From: Algoriphagus mannitolivorans DSM 15301
Lineage (GTDB): Bacteria > Bacteroidota > Bacteroidia > Cytophagales > Cyclobacteriaceae
Direction of reading: 5' to 3'
Assembly: GCF_000429425.1 (NCBI RefSeq)
Contig: NZ_AUBV01000004.1
Location: 405,174-469,173, forward strand
Length of the DNA: 64,000 nt
The notes under the pieces were generated by a model, which did no database searches, was not told where the DNA came from, and was given only the letters and a program-made list of their open reading frames with translations. The translations under genes and the position numbers were made by a program. This document shows, in pieces, positions 8,776-17,764 of this stretch. How positions within the stretch are numbered: the stretch's first letter is position 1; the number at the start of each line of letters is the position of its first letter.

Positions 8776-8814
8776 ACTCCTCCCGAAAGGGAGCTAAAAT
8801 CAAAACCCAAAAAA

Positions 8815-11220
8815 ATGAACAGAACCATTAAAAAAGTTGCCGTATTAGGTTCAGGTGTCATGGGATCCAGGATCGCATGCCATTTCGCCAATATCGGTGT
8901 ACAGGTACTTTTATTGGATATTGTTCCTTTTGAGCTAACTAAAGAGGAACAAATCAAGGGATTGACCAAAGAGCATCCGGCAGTTCGGAACCGATTGGTC
9001 AATACAGCTTTGCAAAATACTTTGAAGTCAAATCCCTCAGCGATTTATGACAAGGCTTTTGCCTCCAGAATCACGACGGGAAATTTTGACGACGATCTAC
9101 CCAAGATCAAGGATTACGACTGGGTGATCGAGGTAGTGGTAGAGCGATTGGATATCAAGCAGCAGCTTTTCGAAAAAGTTGAGAAATTCAGAAAGCCCGG
9201 TTCCCTGATTACTTCCAACACTTCAGGGATCCCGATGCATTTGATGTGTGAAGGTAGAAGTGAAGATTTCCAGGTAAACTTTGCCGGAACGCACTTTTTC
9301 AATCCCCCACGGTATCTCAGACTTTTGGAGATTATTCCCGGACCCAAAACCAATCCCGAAATCATTGATTTCTTGATGGATTATGGGGATAGATTTTTGG
9401 GGAAAGAGACAGTACTCTGTAAAGATACGCCGGCATTTATTGCCAACCGGATCGGTGTGTATGCGATCATTTCCGGAATGCATGCCATCGAAAAAATGGG
9501 CTTTGGAGTCTCCGAAGTGGATAAATTGACAGGACCTGTAATTGGTAGAGCCAAGTCAGCGACTTTCCGAACCATGGACGTGGTCGGACTCGATACCACC
9601 GTCAATGTGGCCAATAACCTGTACAAAGCACTTCCACACGATGAATCCCGTGATAAATTCAAATTGCCAAAAATTGTAGAAGTCCTCTACAACAACAAAT
9701 GGTTTGGAGATAAGACCGGACAGGGATATTTCAAAATGATCCGTCATAAGGACGGGCGCAAAGAACTCAAAGAACTGGATTTCCAGACTTTTGAATACAA
9801 GGACGTTGAAAAGCCAAAATTTAAGGCTCTTGAAGCTTCCAAAGACATCGAAGACCTCAAGAAACGCATCAAATTCCTTGTCAATTTTGAAGATAGAGCA
9901 GGAGAATTTTATCGTGCTTCTTTCTATGACTTATTCAAGTACTGTTCAAACCGAATTCCGGAAATTTCCGATGAGCTCTATAGAATTGACCAAGCAGTTT
10001 GCGCAGGTTTTGGTTGGGAATTAGGACCCTTCGAAACCTGGGATGTATTAGGCGTCAAGGAGACTGTAGAAAGAATGGAAGCTGCAGGAGAAAAAGCAGC
10101 TCCTTGGGTACATGAAATGCTCTCTGCAGGAAATGAGTCTTTTTACAAAGTCATTGGAGGGAAAAAGCATTTCTACGATATCCCTTCCAAATCTTACCAA
10201 GAAATCCCTGGAATTGAAGATTTCATCATTTTGGATACGCTGAAGTCCTCGGGCAAAAAAGTCTGGGGAAATCCAGGAGCAAGTATATATGATTTGGGTG
10301 ACGAGGTTATCGGTTTGGAATTCCATACCAAGATGAACTCTATGGGCGCCGAAGTCATCGAGGGGATCAACACTGCCATTGGAATGGCAGAAAAGTCATA
10401 CAAAGGACTGGTTATTGGTAATGAAGGAGGCAATTTCTCCGCAGGAGCCAATTTGGCGATGCTGTTTATGTTTGCCGGTGACCAGGATTTTGATGAGATC
10501 AACATGATGATTGCCCAATTCCAGAATACCATGATGCGGGCAAGATATTCCTCTATTCCTGTGGTAGTTGCCCCACACAATATGGCTTTGGGGGGAGGAT
10601 GTGAACTTTCTCTCCACTCTGATCATATCCAGGCTCATGCTGAATTGTATATGGGATTAGTGGAAGTCGGAGTAGGATTGATTCCTGCTGGAGGCGGCAC
10701 CAAGGAGATGACGCTTCGTTTTTCCAACAGTGTAATGAACGGAGATGTTGAGCTTAATCAGCTTCAGGAATATTTCATGAATATCGCCACCGCGAAGGTT
10801 TCTACTTCAGCGGAAGAAGCTAGGGGATTGGGATACTTGAGAAAAACCGATGGAATCACGTTGAACCGAAAAAGGCAACTGGCCGATGCGAAAGCCAAGG
10901 TACTTTCCCTATCTGATTTGGGATACTCTCAGCCCGTCCAGCAAACCAATATCAAGGTCTTGGGCAAAACTTCCCTGGCCTTGTTTGAAGCCGGAATCAC
11001 AGGAATGCTCTATGGCAACTATATCTCTGAACATGATGCCAAAATCGCAAGAAAATTAGCTTGGGTGATGTCAGGCGGTGATTTGTCCTCAGCCACAGAG
11101 GTGAGTGAGCAATACTTACTCGATTTGGAACGAGAAGCTTTCCTCAGCTTGACCGGAGAGCAAAAAACCCTCGAGCGTATTCACAGTATTTTGTTCAAAG
11201 GAAAACCTCTGAGAAACTAG
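8815..11220 (+). CDS. 3-hydroxyacyl-CoA dehydrogenase / enoyl-CoA hydratase fusion
   Basis: This 801-residue bifunctional beta-oxidation enzyme has its domains in the reverse order to E. coli FadB. The N-terminus is the NAD-binding dehydrogenase, with LGSGVMGSRIACHFANIG at residues 11-28, the NTSGIP and GTHFFNPPRYLRLLEIIPG motifs and FIANRIGVY. The C-terminal part (about residues 480-690) is a crotonase fold, with GNEGGNFSAGANL and MALGGGCELSLHSD oxyanion-hole segments and a VEVGVGLIPAGGG active-site stretch. It catalyses hydration of enoyl-CoA and NAD-dependent oxidation of the hydroxyacyl-CoA. Its TAG stop codon forms part of an inverted repeat flanking the inserted four-helix-bundle gene. 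Confidence 0.94.
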   Translation: MNRTIKKVAVLGSGVMGSRIACHFANIGVQVLLLDIVPFELTKEEQIKGLTKEHPAVRNRLVNTALQNTLKSNPSAIYDKAFASRITTGNFDDDLPKIKDYDWVIEVVVERLDIKQQLFEKVEKFRKPGSLITSNTSGIPMHLMCEGRSEDFQVNFAGTHFFNPPRYLRLLEIIPGPKTNPEIIDFLMDYGDRFLGKETVLCKDTPAFIANRIGVYAIISGMHAIEKMGFGVSEVDKLTGPVIGRAKSATFRTMDVVGLDTTVNVANNLYKALPHDESRDKFKLPKIVEVLYNNKWFGDKTGQGYFKMIRHKDGRKELKELDFQTFEYKDVEKPKFKALEASKDIEDLKKRIKFLVNFEDRAGEFYRASFYDLFKYCSNRIPEISDELYRIDQAVCAGFGWELGPFETWDVLGVKETVERMEAAGEKAAPWVHEMLSAGNESFYKVIGGKKHFYDIPSKSYQEIPGIEDFIILDTLKSSGKKVWGNPGASIYDLGDEVIGLEFHTKMNSMGAEVIEGINTAIGMAEKSYKGLVIGNEGGNFSAGANLAMLFMFAGDQDFDEINMMIAQFQNTMMRARYSSIPVVVAPHNMALGGGCELSLHSDHIQAHAELYMGLVEVGVGLIPAGGGTKEMTLRFSNSVMNGDVELNQLQEYFMNIATAKVSTSAEEARGLGYLRKTDGITLNRKRQLADAKAKVLSLSDLGYSQPVQQTNIKVLGKTSLALFEAGITGMLYGNYISEHDAKIARKLAWVMSGGDLSSATEVSEQYLLDLEREAFLSLTGEQKTLERIHSILFKGKPLRN

Positions 11221-11236
11221 AGCCAAGAATCGAGAG
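11217..11236 (+). repeat. Left inverted repeat of the four-helix-bundle cassette
   Basis: CTAGAGCCAAGAATCGAGAG, which includes the stop codon of the upstream gene, matches the reverse complement of 11675-11694 at 17 of 20 positions. Short GAGTCAAGA direct repeats follow it (11232-11250). The two copies bracket a single small gene. Confidence 0.6.
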
Positions 11237-11293
11237 TCAAGAGTCAAGAAGTAAGAAATTAAATCCTGAAAAAGATTTTAAACAAATCCGAAA

Positions 11294-11665
11294 ATGAGAC
11301 TTAAACATAATTTCAAGAACCTGAAAGTTTGGCAAAAAGCAGTGGATTTAGCTGTCAATGTGTATGAATTGACTATATCATTTCCTTCTGAAGAAAGGTT
11401 TGGGATTACTTCTCAAATGAGAAGGTGCAGTGTATCTATTCCATCAAATATTGCAGAGGGAACAGCTAGAAATTCTTCAAAATCATTTTCGAATTGTTTG
11501 GATATCAGTTTAGGAGAAAGTTTCGAATTAGAAACTCAAGGAATTATTGCCAGAAGAGTTGGAATCCTAAGTGAAGAAAGGTTCACCACATTCAGTGAAG
11601 AGCTTTCTGAAGTTCAGAAAATGATAATTGGATTAAAAAACACCATAGAGGAAAATCCTTATTAG
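11294..11665 (+). CDS. Four-helix bundle protein (23S rRNA intervening-sequence / S23 family)
   Basis: This 123-residue protein is of the S23 family, first known from intervening sequences in 23S rRNA and also related to the Avd accessory protein of diversity-generating retroelements. The N-terminal KNLKVWQKAVDLAVNVYELT helix and the SQMRRCSVSIPSNIAEG signature are diagnostic. No retroelement or rRNA is near, so it is a stand-alone copy. It interrupts a beta-oxidation operon and is flanked by imperfect inverted repeats, which suggests that it arrived as a small cassette. Its function is not known. Confidence 0.9.
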   Translation: MRLKHNFKNLKVWQKAVDLAVNVYELTISFPSEERFGITSQMRRCSVSIPSNIAEGTARNSSKSFSNCLDISLGESFELETQGIIARRVGILSEERFTTFSEELSEVQKMIIGLKNTIEENPY

Positions 11666-11674
11666 GCAGATTCA

Positions 11675-11694
11675 ATCTTGATTCTTGTCTCTAG
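11675..11694 (-). repeat. Right inverted repeat of the four-helix-bundle cassette
   Basis: On the minus strand this reads CTAGAGACAAGAATCAAGAT, a 17/20 match to the left copy at 11217-11236. A second, more degraded relative (minus strand TTAGAGCCCGAGAAACAAGA) follows at about 11697-11717. Confidence 0.6.
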
Positions 11695-11745
11695 GATCTT
11701 GTTTCTCGGGCTCTAAAAGACATTTAAAAACTAAAAAAACAACTA

Positions 11746-12921
11746 ATGGAAGCATATATAATAAACGGATATAGATCAGCAGTTGGCAAGTCCAAAAAGG
11801 GAGGTTTTAGATTTTATCGACCGGATGATTTGGCTGCAGATGTGATCAAGCATTTGGTTGCAAATACCCCAGGCCTTGAAGCAAAAATGGTGGATGACCT
11901 GATCGTCGGAAATGCGGTGCCAGAGGCAGAACAAGGAATGCAGATGGGAAGAATGATTTCTCTTCTGGCCTTAGGAATTGACAATCCAGGATTTATCATG
12001 AATCGATATTGCGGATCTGGTGTAGAGGCCATAGCCTTAGCAGTAGGTAAAGTCAAAGCCGGAATGGCGGATTGTATTATCGCCGGCGGGACAGAATCTA
12101 TGTCTCTTGTTCCTATGATGGGTTACAAGACTGCCCTGAATTACAAAATAGCGACCCAAACTCCAAACTATTACCTCAGTATGGGTTTGACTGCAGAGGA
12201 ATTGGCAAAAGACTATAGCATAACCAGGGAGGAAGCAGATGCTTTCTCCGTGAGATCTCATGAAAAAGCTTTGGCAGCGATTTCATCAGGCAAATTCAAA
12301 GATGAAATAGTTCCAGTGGAAGTAGAAGAGACCTATTTGGATGATAAAGGGAAAAAGAAAACCCGAAAGTTTGTCGTCGATACAGATGAAGGTCCAAGAG
12401 AAGGAACAACTCTGGAAGTCCTAGCAGGATTAAAGCCGGCCTTCAAAATGGGAGGTCAGGTGACTGCAGGTAATTCTTCCCAAACTTCCGATGGAGCAGC
12501 ATTTGTGGTCGTGATGTCTGAGCGATTGATGAAATCACTAGGTCTGGATCCTATCGCAAGAATGATGTCTTATTCTGTGGCAGGGGTTGACCCTAGAATT
12601 ATGGGAATTGGGCCTAAAGAAGCTGTTCCAAAAGCTTTGAAGCAGGCCGGCCTTTCCCTCCAGGATATTGACTTGATTGAGCTCAACGAAGCCTTTGCAG
12701 CACAGGCACTGGCAGTGATTAAATCCTTGGATATGAATCCTGATAAAGTAAATGTGAATGGAGGTGCTGTGGCACTCGGTCACCCGCTGGGATGTACAGG
12801 AGCCAAGTTATCTGTTCAGCTTTTCAATGAGTTGAGAAGACAGAATAAAAAATATGGAATGGTCACAGCCTGCGTCGGCGGTGGTCAGGGAGTTGCCGGG
12901 ATATACGAGTTGCTGAAGTAA
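11746..12921 (+). CDS. fadA: Acetyl-CoA C-acyltransferase (3-ketoacyl-CoA thiolase)
   Basis: This 391-residue thiolase carries out the last, chain-shortening step of beta-oxidation. The acyl-accepting cysteine is in NRYCGSGVEAI (Cys about residue 88). The catalytic His is in NGGAVALGHPLGCTGAK, and the second Cys is in CVGGGQG near the C-terminus. The NEAFAAQ motif is present. The length and all three active-site blocks fit an active type I thiolase. It starts 80 bp after the four-helix-bundle gene and was presumably once directly downstream of the dehydrogenase/hydratase gene, its usual partner. Confidence 0.95.
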   Translation: MEAYIINGYRSAVGKSKKGGFRFYRPDDLAADVIKHLVANTPGLEAKMVDDLIVGNAVPEAEQGMQMGRMISLLALGIDNPGFIMNRYCGSGVEAIALAVGKVKAGMADCIIAGGTESMSLVPMMGYKTALNYKIATQTPNYYLSMGLTAEELAKDYSITREEADAFSVRSHEKALAAISSGKFKDEIVPVEVEETYLDDKGKKKTRKFVVDTDEGPREGTTLEVLAGLKPAFKMGGQVTAGNSSQTSDGAAFVVVMSERLMKSLGLDPIARMMSYSVAGVDPRIMGIGPKEAVPKALKQAGLSLQDIDLIELNEAFAAQALAVIKSLDMNPDKVNVNGGAVALGHPLGCTGAKLSVQLFNELRRQNKKYGMVTACVGGGQGVAGIYELLK

Positions 12922-13025
12922 AGACCCTTCGCAATTCGAGCTTCAACATTCAGTGTTCTTTTTAGAAGAATATCGAATGGAGAACTCCGAATCAAGAATA
13001 AAGAAGAAACAGAAAATTTAACCAT

Positions 13026-14819
13026 ATGACTACTTTATCAAAAACTATCCAAGGAGGAGAATTTCTCATCCGGGAAACAGTGGCTCAGGATGTATTTATC
13101 CCAGAAGAATTTACCGAAGAGCAAAAAATGATGGCACAGGCTTGTCAGGATTTCATCGACACGGAGATCACTCCTAAAATCGAGGAAATTGACAGCATGA
13201 AAAACCCTGACTTGGTTCCGAGCATTTTCAAAAAGTCCGGAGAATTGGGTCTTTTGGGTGTATCCGTTCCTGAGGAATACGGAGGACTTGGTATGAGCTT
13301 CAACACCTCTATGTTAATTGCTGACATTATCGGTGCTGCTGGGTCTTTTTCTACCACTTATGGAGCACATACGGGAATTGGTACCTTGCCGATTCTTTAC
13401 TATGGCACTGAAGAACAAAAGCAAAAATACCTTCCAAAACTAGCGACTGGAGAATGGGCAGCATGCTATTGTTTGACCGAACCTGATGCAGGTTCTGATG
13501 CAAACAGCGGCAAAACCAAAGCTACTCTCTCCGCGGATGGAAAAACCTACCTGATAAATGGTCAGAAAATGTGGATCTCCAATGCGGGCTTTGCAGATCT
13601 TTTTATTGTGTTTGCCAAGATTGAAGACGACAAAAATCTGACCGCCTTCATTGTTGAAAAGACCTTTGGTGGAATCACCATGAATGAAGAAGAAAAAAAG
13701 ATGGGTATTAAGGGTTCTTCTACCCGTCAGGTATTTTTCAACGACTGTCCGGTTCCGGCTGAAAATATGCTTTCTGAAAGAGGAAACGGATTCAAAATCG
13801 CAGTAAACGTCCTTAACGTCGGTCGTGTCAAACTAGGAGCAGGTGTATTGGGTGGAGTTCGTACAGTAATTTCCAAATCCATCGCTTACTCAACCGAAAG
13901 ACGTCAGTTTGGAGTAAGCATCAATACTTTTGGAGCCATTAAATCCAAATTGGCTGAAATGGCAATCCGCACTTTCGTCAGTGAATCTTTGTCTTACCGC
14001 GCTGGTCAGGATATTGAAGATCACATGGACGCTTTGGCTGCGGAGGGTCTTTCTGACGCTGAAGCCAAGCTTAAAGCTTTGGAACAATTTTCCATCGAGT
14101 GTGCCATTTCTAAAATCCATGGTTCCGAAGTGTTGGATTACGTGGTGGATCAAGGCGTACAGATTTATGGAGGCATGGGTTATTCCGCTGAGGCTCCTAT
14201 GGAAAGAGCTTATCGGGATGCCAGGATTTCCAGAATTTATGAAGGCACCAATGAAATCAACCGCATGCTGATGGTGGGAATGATTTTGAAGCGTGCGATG
14301 AAAGGGGAGATTAATTTGTTTGAACCGGCAATGGCTGTTGCAGCAGAGCTGACCTCCGTTCCTTCTTTCGAGACGATTGATGCTTCAGAGCTTTTCGCAG
14401 TAGAAAAAGATATTCTCAAGAAGCTGAAAAAAGTATTTCTGATGGTCGGCGGTAAGGCCGCTATGGCTCTTCAGGATAAAATTGAGGACGAGCAGGAAAT
14501 CATGATGAATCTTGCAGATGTGATGACTGAGATCTATGCTGCTGAATCCGGAATTCTCCGTGCCGAAAAGCTGGCCCTTCAGAAAGGTGAAGAAAATGCC
14601 AAATATCAAATTGCCATGGCGAGAGTTTACCTTTATGAGGCGATCGATAAGATCGAGGCTGCAGCTAAGGAAGCAATCGTTTCCTTTGCAAAAGGTGACG
14701 AGCAAAAAGTCATGCTAATGGGATTGAAGAGATTTACCAAGCCTGATTTTATCAACGTCAAGGAACTCAGAAGAGAAATAGCTGACTATATGATAGCAGA
14801 AGGAAAATATCCTTTCTAA
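13026..14819 (+). CDS. Acyl-CoA dehydrogenase (long form)
   Basis: This 597-residue FAD-dependent dehydrogenase introduces the alpha-beta double bond in acyl-CoA. The CYCLTEPDAGSDANS motif, the WISNAGFADLFIVFAK flavin-contact strand and the GVQIYGGMGY...AYRDARISRIYEGTNEINR block are complete. The last block holds the catalytic Glu in YEGTNEI. About 190 extra C-terminal residues, mostly helical, make it resemble the VLCAD/ACAD9-like long subclass rather than the roughly 380-residue short forms. It is the last gene of the beta-oxidation cluster and is followed by a strong terminator. Confidence 0.95.
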   Translation: MTTLSKTIQGGEFLIRETVAQDVFIPEEFTEEQKMMAQACQDFIDTEITPKIEEIDSMKNPDLVPSIFKKSGELGLLGVSVPEEYGGLGMSFNTSMLIADIIGAAGSFSTTYGAHTGIGTLPILYYGTEEQKQKYLPKLATGEWAACYCLTEPDAGSDANSGKTKATLSADGKTYLINGQKMWISNAGFADLFIVFAKIEDDKNLTAFIVEKTFGGITMNEEEKKMGIKGSSTRQVFFNDCPVPAENMLSERGNGFKIAVNVLNVGRVKLGAGVLGGVRTVISKSIAYSTERRQFGVSINTFGAIKSKLAEMAIRTFVSESLSYRAGQDIEDHMDALAAEGLSDAEAKLKALEQFSIECAISKIHGSEVLDYVVDQGVQIYGGMGYSAEAPMERAYRDARISRIYEGTNEINRMLMVGMILKRAMKGEINLFEPAMAVAAELTSVPSFETIDASELFAVEKDILKKLKKVFLMVGGKAAMALQDKIEDEQEIMMNLADVMTEIYAAESGILRAEKLALQKGEENAKYQIAMARVYLYEAIDKIEAAAKEAIVSFAKGDEQKVMLMGLKRFTKPDFINVKELRREIADYMIAEGKYPF

Positions 14820-14834
14820 AAAAAGTAAGATTGC

Positions 14835-14870
14835 AAAAGCCTCCGGAAAAGCTATTCGGAGGCTTTTTTT
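14835..14870 (+). terminator. Rho-independent terminator of the beta-oxidation operon
   Basis: AAAAGCCTCCG (14835-14845) pairs with CGGAGGCTTTT (14857-14867) across an 11-nt loop, followed by a run of T to 14870. It closes the unit ending with the acyl-CoA dehydrogenase and insulates it from the alginate genes. Confidence 0.9.
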
Positions 14871-15065
14871 GTTTTTGGTATTGAAAAAATGAAGGGGTTT
14901 TTAGGAACTACTTCGATTATTTAGCCCAAGTTCTTAAAGGCAAATATTAATTTTTCCATTTTTCCTTCTAATTTTGGCCAGGACCTTAGCCCTACCTGCC
15001 GGCTGAGAATTTTTTCTCGACAATCTCCTTCCTATTTCTTAACCCTTCTCAAAACTTCAATTTTG

Positions 15066-16061
15066 ATGAAAAAACGTATCATTACGCTTGGCGAAGTCAT
15101 GCTTAGACTTTCCACGCCAGGCCATCATCGCTTTGTCAATGCCAATTCATTTGAGGCGGTATATGGGGGAGCTGAAGCAAATGTTGCTATTTCTCTAGCC
15201 AATTGGGATTGTTCTGTGGCGCACATTACGGCCCTTCCCAATCACGAAATAGGGGACGCGGTAAAAAGATACCTTAGCTCCTCTGGGGTGGACACTTCTT
15301 ATCTTCAATTCAGTCCCGGCAGAATGGGATTGTATTTTGTCGAAAACGGAGCAATGCAAAGGTCTTCCAAGATCATTTACGACCGATTTGACTCTGTTTT
15401 TGCCAATTTCGACTTTTCGAAGCTGGATTGGGAGCAGATTTTCCAAGGATCGGATTGGTTTCATTGGACGGGGATTACCCCAGCGATCTCTGCATCAGCA
15501 GCAAAGGTTTGCAAAGAGGCGGTGCTCGCTGCAGAAAAACTCGGGGTAAAAATTAGCGCTGACATCAATTACAGAAGAAACCTTTGGCAATACGGAAAGC
15601 AGCCAATGGACATCATGCCTGAGCTAATTCGTCCTTCACACCTGATAATTGCCGGATTAACGGACTTTGAAAACTGCATGGGCATCCAAACAGACAATTA
15701 CGAGGAAGCCTGTCAGGCTGCGAAGGAGTTTTGTCCTAATCTGGCCTATGTTTCCACGACTTCAAGAAAATCCATAAGTGCCTCAGAGAATAAATTAAAA
15801 GGGAAATTGTGGAATACTGAGACGTTTTTGAAGTCCAAATCTTACCGCATGAGTCATATCGTGGATCGGATTGGAGGAGGAGATGCCTTTATGGCTGGAT
15901 TGATTTATGGGCTGCTGCATTTTAAAGATCAGGAGGCGATTGATTTTGCAGTTGCAGCTTCAGTTCTCAAACATTCCATCCCGGGTGATGCCAACTTGGT
16001 GTCCATAGAAGAGGTGAATCATTTAATCAAAGGGGAAAACGTCGGAAAATTATTACGCTAA
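15066..16061 (+). CDS. kdgK: 2-keto-3-deoxygluconate kinase (PfkB family)
   Basis: This 331-residue ribokinase-family sugar kinase phosphorylates KDG to KDPG. The N-terminal GEVMLRLSTPGHHRFVNANSF and YGGAEANVAISLANWG-like segments are typical of KdgK. The C-terminal anion-hole motif is DRIGGGDAFMAGLIYGL with its catalytic Asp. I start at the ATG at 15066; an in-frame TTG three bases earlier is unlikely. It is followed by eda at a 2-bp spacing, so both lower enzymes of uronate catabolism are co-expressed. About 190 bp of gene-free DNA separates it from the preceding terminator. Confidence 0.93.
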   Translation: MKKRIITLGEVMLRLSTPGHHRFVNANSFEAVYGGAEANVAISLANWDCSVAHITALPNHEIGDAVKRYLSSSGVDTSYLQFSPGRMGLYFVENGAMQRSSKIIYDRFDSVFANFDFSKLDWEQIFQGSDWFHWTGITPAISASAAKVCKEAVLAAEKLGVKISADINYRRNLWQYGKQPMDIMPELIRPSHLIIAGLTDFENCMGIQTDNYEEACQAAKEFCPNLAYVSTTSRKSISASENKLKGKLWNTETFLKSKSYRMSHIVDRIGGGDAFMAGLIYGLLHFKDQEAIDFAVAASVLKHSIPGDANLVSIEEVNHLIKGENVGKLLR

Positions 16062-16063
16062 TC

Positions 16064-16723
16064 ATGAAAAAGTTATTTAATCCAATTTTGGAAATCATGT
16101 CTGAGACAGGGATGATTCCGGTATTTAGCCACTCCGATGTTGCAAAATCCCTGTCGGTGATGACAGCTTGCTATGCGGGAGGAATTAGGGTTTTTGAATT
16201 CACTGATCGGAATGAAAATTCCCTGGAAGTTTTTAAAGAATTGAAAAAGCAGGCTCCCAAATTTCCAGGTTTATACCTCGGTATTGGGACAATTTTCACC
16301 CAAGAGCAAGCTCAAAGTTTTATCGAGGCAGAAGCGGACTTTATTGTTTCCCCAGCTTTGATTCCAGAAGTAGCAGAAATATCTGAAAAAGCCGAAGTGA
16401 TGTGGGTGCCCGGCTGTGGGACGATCACAGAAGTGTATCAAGCGAAAAAAATGGGAGCAAAACTGGTCAAAGCCTTTCCAGGAAATGTTTTGGGTCCTGA
16501 ATTTATTGCTGCCGCAAAATCCGTAATTCCTGACTTGCATTACATGCCAACCGGAGGAGTGGAGCCAACTTCGGAGAACCTGGAGCGTTGGTTTAAAGCA
16601 GGAGTAACATGTGTTGGAATGGGTTCTCAACTCTTTAAAAAAGAATGGATTGAGAAAGAAGAATATCAAAAACTTCAAGGTGCTGTCAGTGAAACGCTTA
16701 GAATCATAAAAAAATTTAATTGA
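16064..16723 (+). CDS. eda: KDPG aldolase (2-dehydro-3-deoxyphosphogluconate aldolase)
   Basis: This 219-residue class I aldolase splits KDPG into pyruvate and glyceraldehyde-3-phosphate. The Schiff-base lysine is in KLVKAFPG (Lys136). The substrate-binding region FEFTDRNE corresponds to the E-x-T-x-R-x-E motif of Eda. The GIGTI, SPALIPEV and MPTGGVEPT strands are conserved. It lies 2 bp after kdgK. The pair completes the Entner-Doudoroff end of the alginate pathway encoded downstream. Confidence 0.95.
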   Translation: MKKLFNPILEIMSETGMIPVFSHSDVAKSLSVMTACYAGGIRVFEFTDRNENSLEVFKELKKQAPKFPGLYLGIGTIFTQEQAQSFIEAEADFIVSPALIPEVAEISEKAEVMWVPGCGTITEVYQAKKMGAKLVKAFPGNVLGPEFIAAAKSVIPDLHYMPTGGVEPTSENLERWFKAGVTCVGMGSQLFKKEWIEKEEYQKLQGAVSETLRIIKKFN

Positions 16724-16745
16724 TAAAAATAGCGAATACGTCCTG

Positions 16746-16782
16746 AATGAGCGGTTTTTTCCAAGACCGCTCATTTTTTTTT
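16746..16782 (+). terminator. Rho-independent terminator after eda
   Basis: AATGAGCGGT (16746-16755) pairs with ACCGCTCATT (16766-16775) and is followed by T's to 16782. It separates kdgK-eda from the regulator gene. Confidence 0.9.
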
Positions 16783-16829
16783 ACCCAACTGGGAAAAAAT
16801 ATTTGGAGCATAAATTTTTTTATTCAAAA

Positions 16830-16856
16830 TTGGTCAACCAATAATTGGTTAACCAA
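16830..16856. promoter_or_regulatory. Double palindromic operator of the GntR regulator
   Basis: Two perfect 12-bp palindromes, TTGGTCAACCAA (16830-16841) and TTGGTTAACCAA (16845-16856), stand 15 bp apart, 6 bp before the regulator's ATG. The TGGT-N2-ACCA core is the classic half-site pattern of FadR-type GntR regulators. Binding here would block transcription or translation of the regulator. No second copy was noticed upstream of kdgK or susC. Confidence 0.8.
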
Positions 16857-16862
16857 TCTAAG

Positions 16863-17558
16863 ATGGAGACCCTAAATAACTTCAAAGAAATAAAAATCGA
16901 TAGTCCCGTAGACATCATTATCGGTCAGATTCGAGACTTGATAATATCCGGAGAATTAGTTCCGGGAGACAAACTTCCGCCAGAACGGAAATTGTCTGAA
17001 AAACTCGGAATCAGCAGAAGCTATGTCCGAGAAGCTATCAAAAAATTAGAATTCTACGGAATCGTCAAAACGCATCCTCAAAGTGGAACTGTGATCGCAG
17101 GTCTAGGAATCACTGCTTTGGAAGGATTGATAACTGATGTTTTGAAAATGGAAGGAAGTGATTTTCATTCCCTGATCGAAACCCGACTGATTCTGGAGGC
17201 CCAAACAGCAAAATTTGCAGCTATCCGCAGAACGGAAAGTGATATTGAAGAGCTGGAAGAGGCATTGTCCCTCTATGAAGCAAAGGTAAAAGTAGGAGAG
17301 CAAGCCATTGATGAGGATCTACTATTCCACATCAAAATAGCCGAATCAAGCAAGAACAATGTCTTGAAATCCCTCATGCTGATCGTGACTCCGGATATTT
17401 TGACGCATTTCACCAAGCACAATGTCTGCGGTGGAGGAAAGCCATTCGGAGCCTTGCAAGAGCACAAAGAAATTTTGGAACATATCAAAAATCAAGATCC
17501 AGAGATGGCTGAAAAGGCCATGATCAATCATTTATCGGATATCATCAATAAAAAGTGA
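16863..17558 (+). CDS. FadR-subfamily GntR transcriptional regulator of the alginate locus
   Basis: This 231-residue protein has an N-terminal winged helix (GELVPGDKLPPERKLSEKLGISRSYVREAIKKLEFYGIV) and a C-terminal FCD ligand-binding domain with the LIETRLILEAQTAKFAA and LLFHIKIAESSKN helices. I chose the ATG at 16863; a TTG start at 16845 would lie inside the operator palindromes. Regulators of this kind next to kdgK/eda and alginate lyases usually respond to a uronate catabolite such as KDG or KDPG. The effector here is inferred. It sits between the catabolic pair and the import/lyase operon. Confidence 0.9.
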   Translation: METLNNFKEIKIDSPVDIIIGQIRDLIISGELVPGDKLPPERKLSEKLGISRSYVREAIKKLEFYGIVKTHPQSGTVIAGLGITALEGLITDVLKMEGSDFHSLIETRLILEAQTAKFAAIRRTESDIEELEEALSLYEAKVKVGEQAIDEDLLFHIKIAESSKNNVLKSLMLIVTPDILTHFTKHNVCGGGKPFGALQEHKEILEHIKNQDPEMAEKAMINHLSDIINKK

Positions 17559-17579
17559 TTTGCCTATGCTAAAAAAAAA

Positions 17580-17598
17580 TGGTGGATAGAATCCACCA
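17580..17598. repeat. Short inverted repeat between the regulator and susC
   Basis: TGGTGGAT (17580-17587) and ATCCACCA (17591-17598) form a perfect 8-bp stem with a 3-nt loop, preceded by a run of nine A. The A-run would make it a terminator on the minus strand. On the plus strand it could be a weak terminator for the regulator gene or a protein-binding site for the susC promoter region. Confidence 0.5.
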
Positions 17599-17764
17599 AA
17601 TTTCAACATCAGGATTTAAATACTACTCATTAAAGATTGTCGAGGTCCTATTTGTGTAGCAGCCTAATGTCTCCTCAAAATTAAGGAATTTTTTGGAGCC
17701 TTGAAGCGGATTTATCTCCCTGATTTTTCTTTAATAATCTCAACTCTTAACAACATTACCCAAA

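Noticed and set aside
11294..11665. Diversity-generating retroelement suggested by the Avd-like four-helix bundle protein
   Set aside because: No reverse transcriptase, template repeat or variable C-type lectin gene is nearby.
16845..16862. TTG start giving the GntR regulator six extra residues
   Set aside because: It would begin translation inside the operator palindrome; the ATG at 16863 gives a normal N-terminus.
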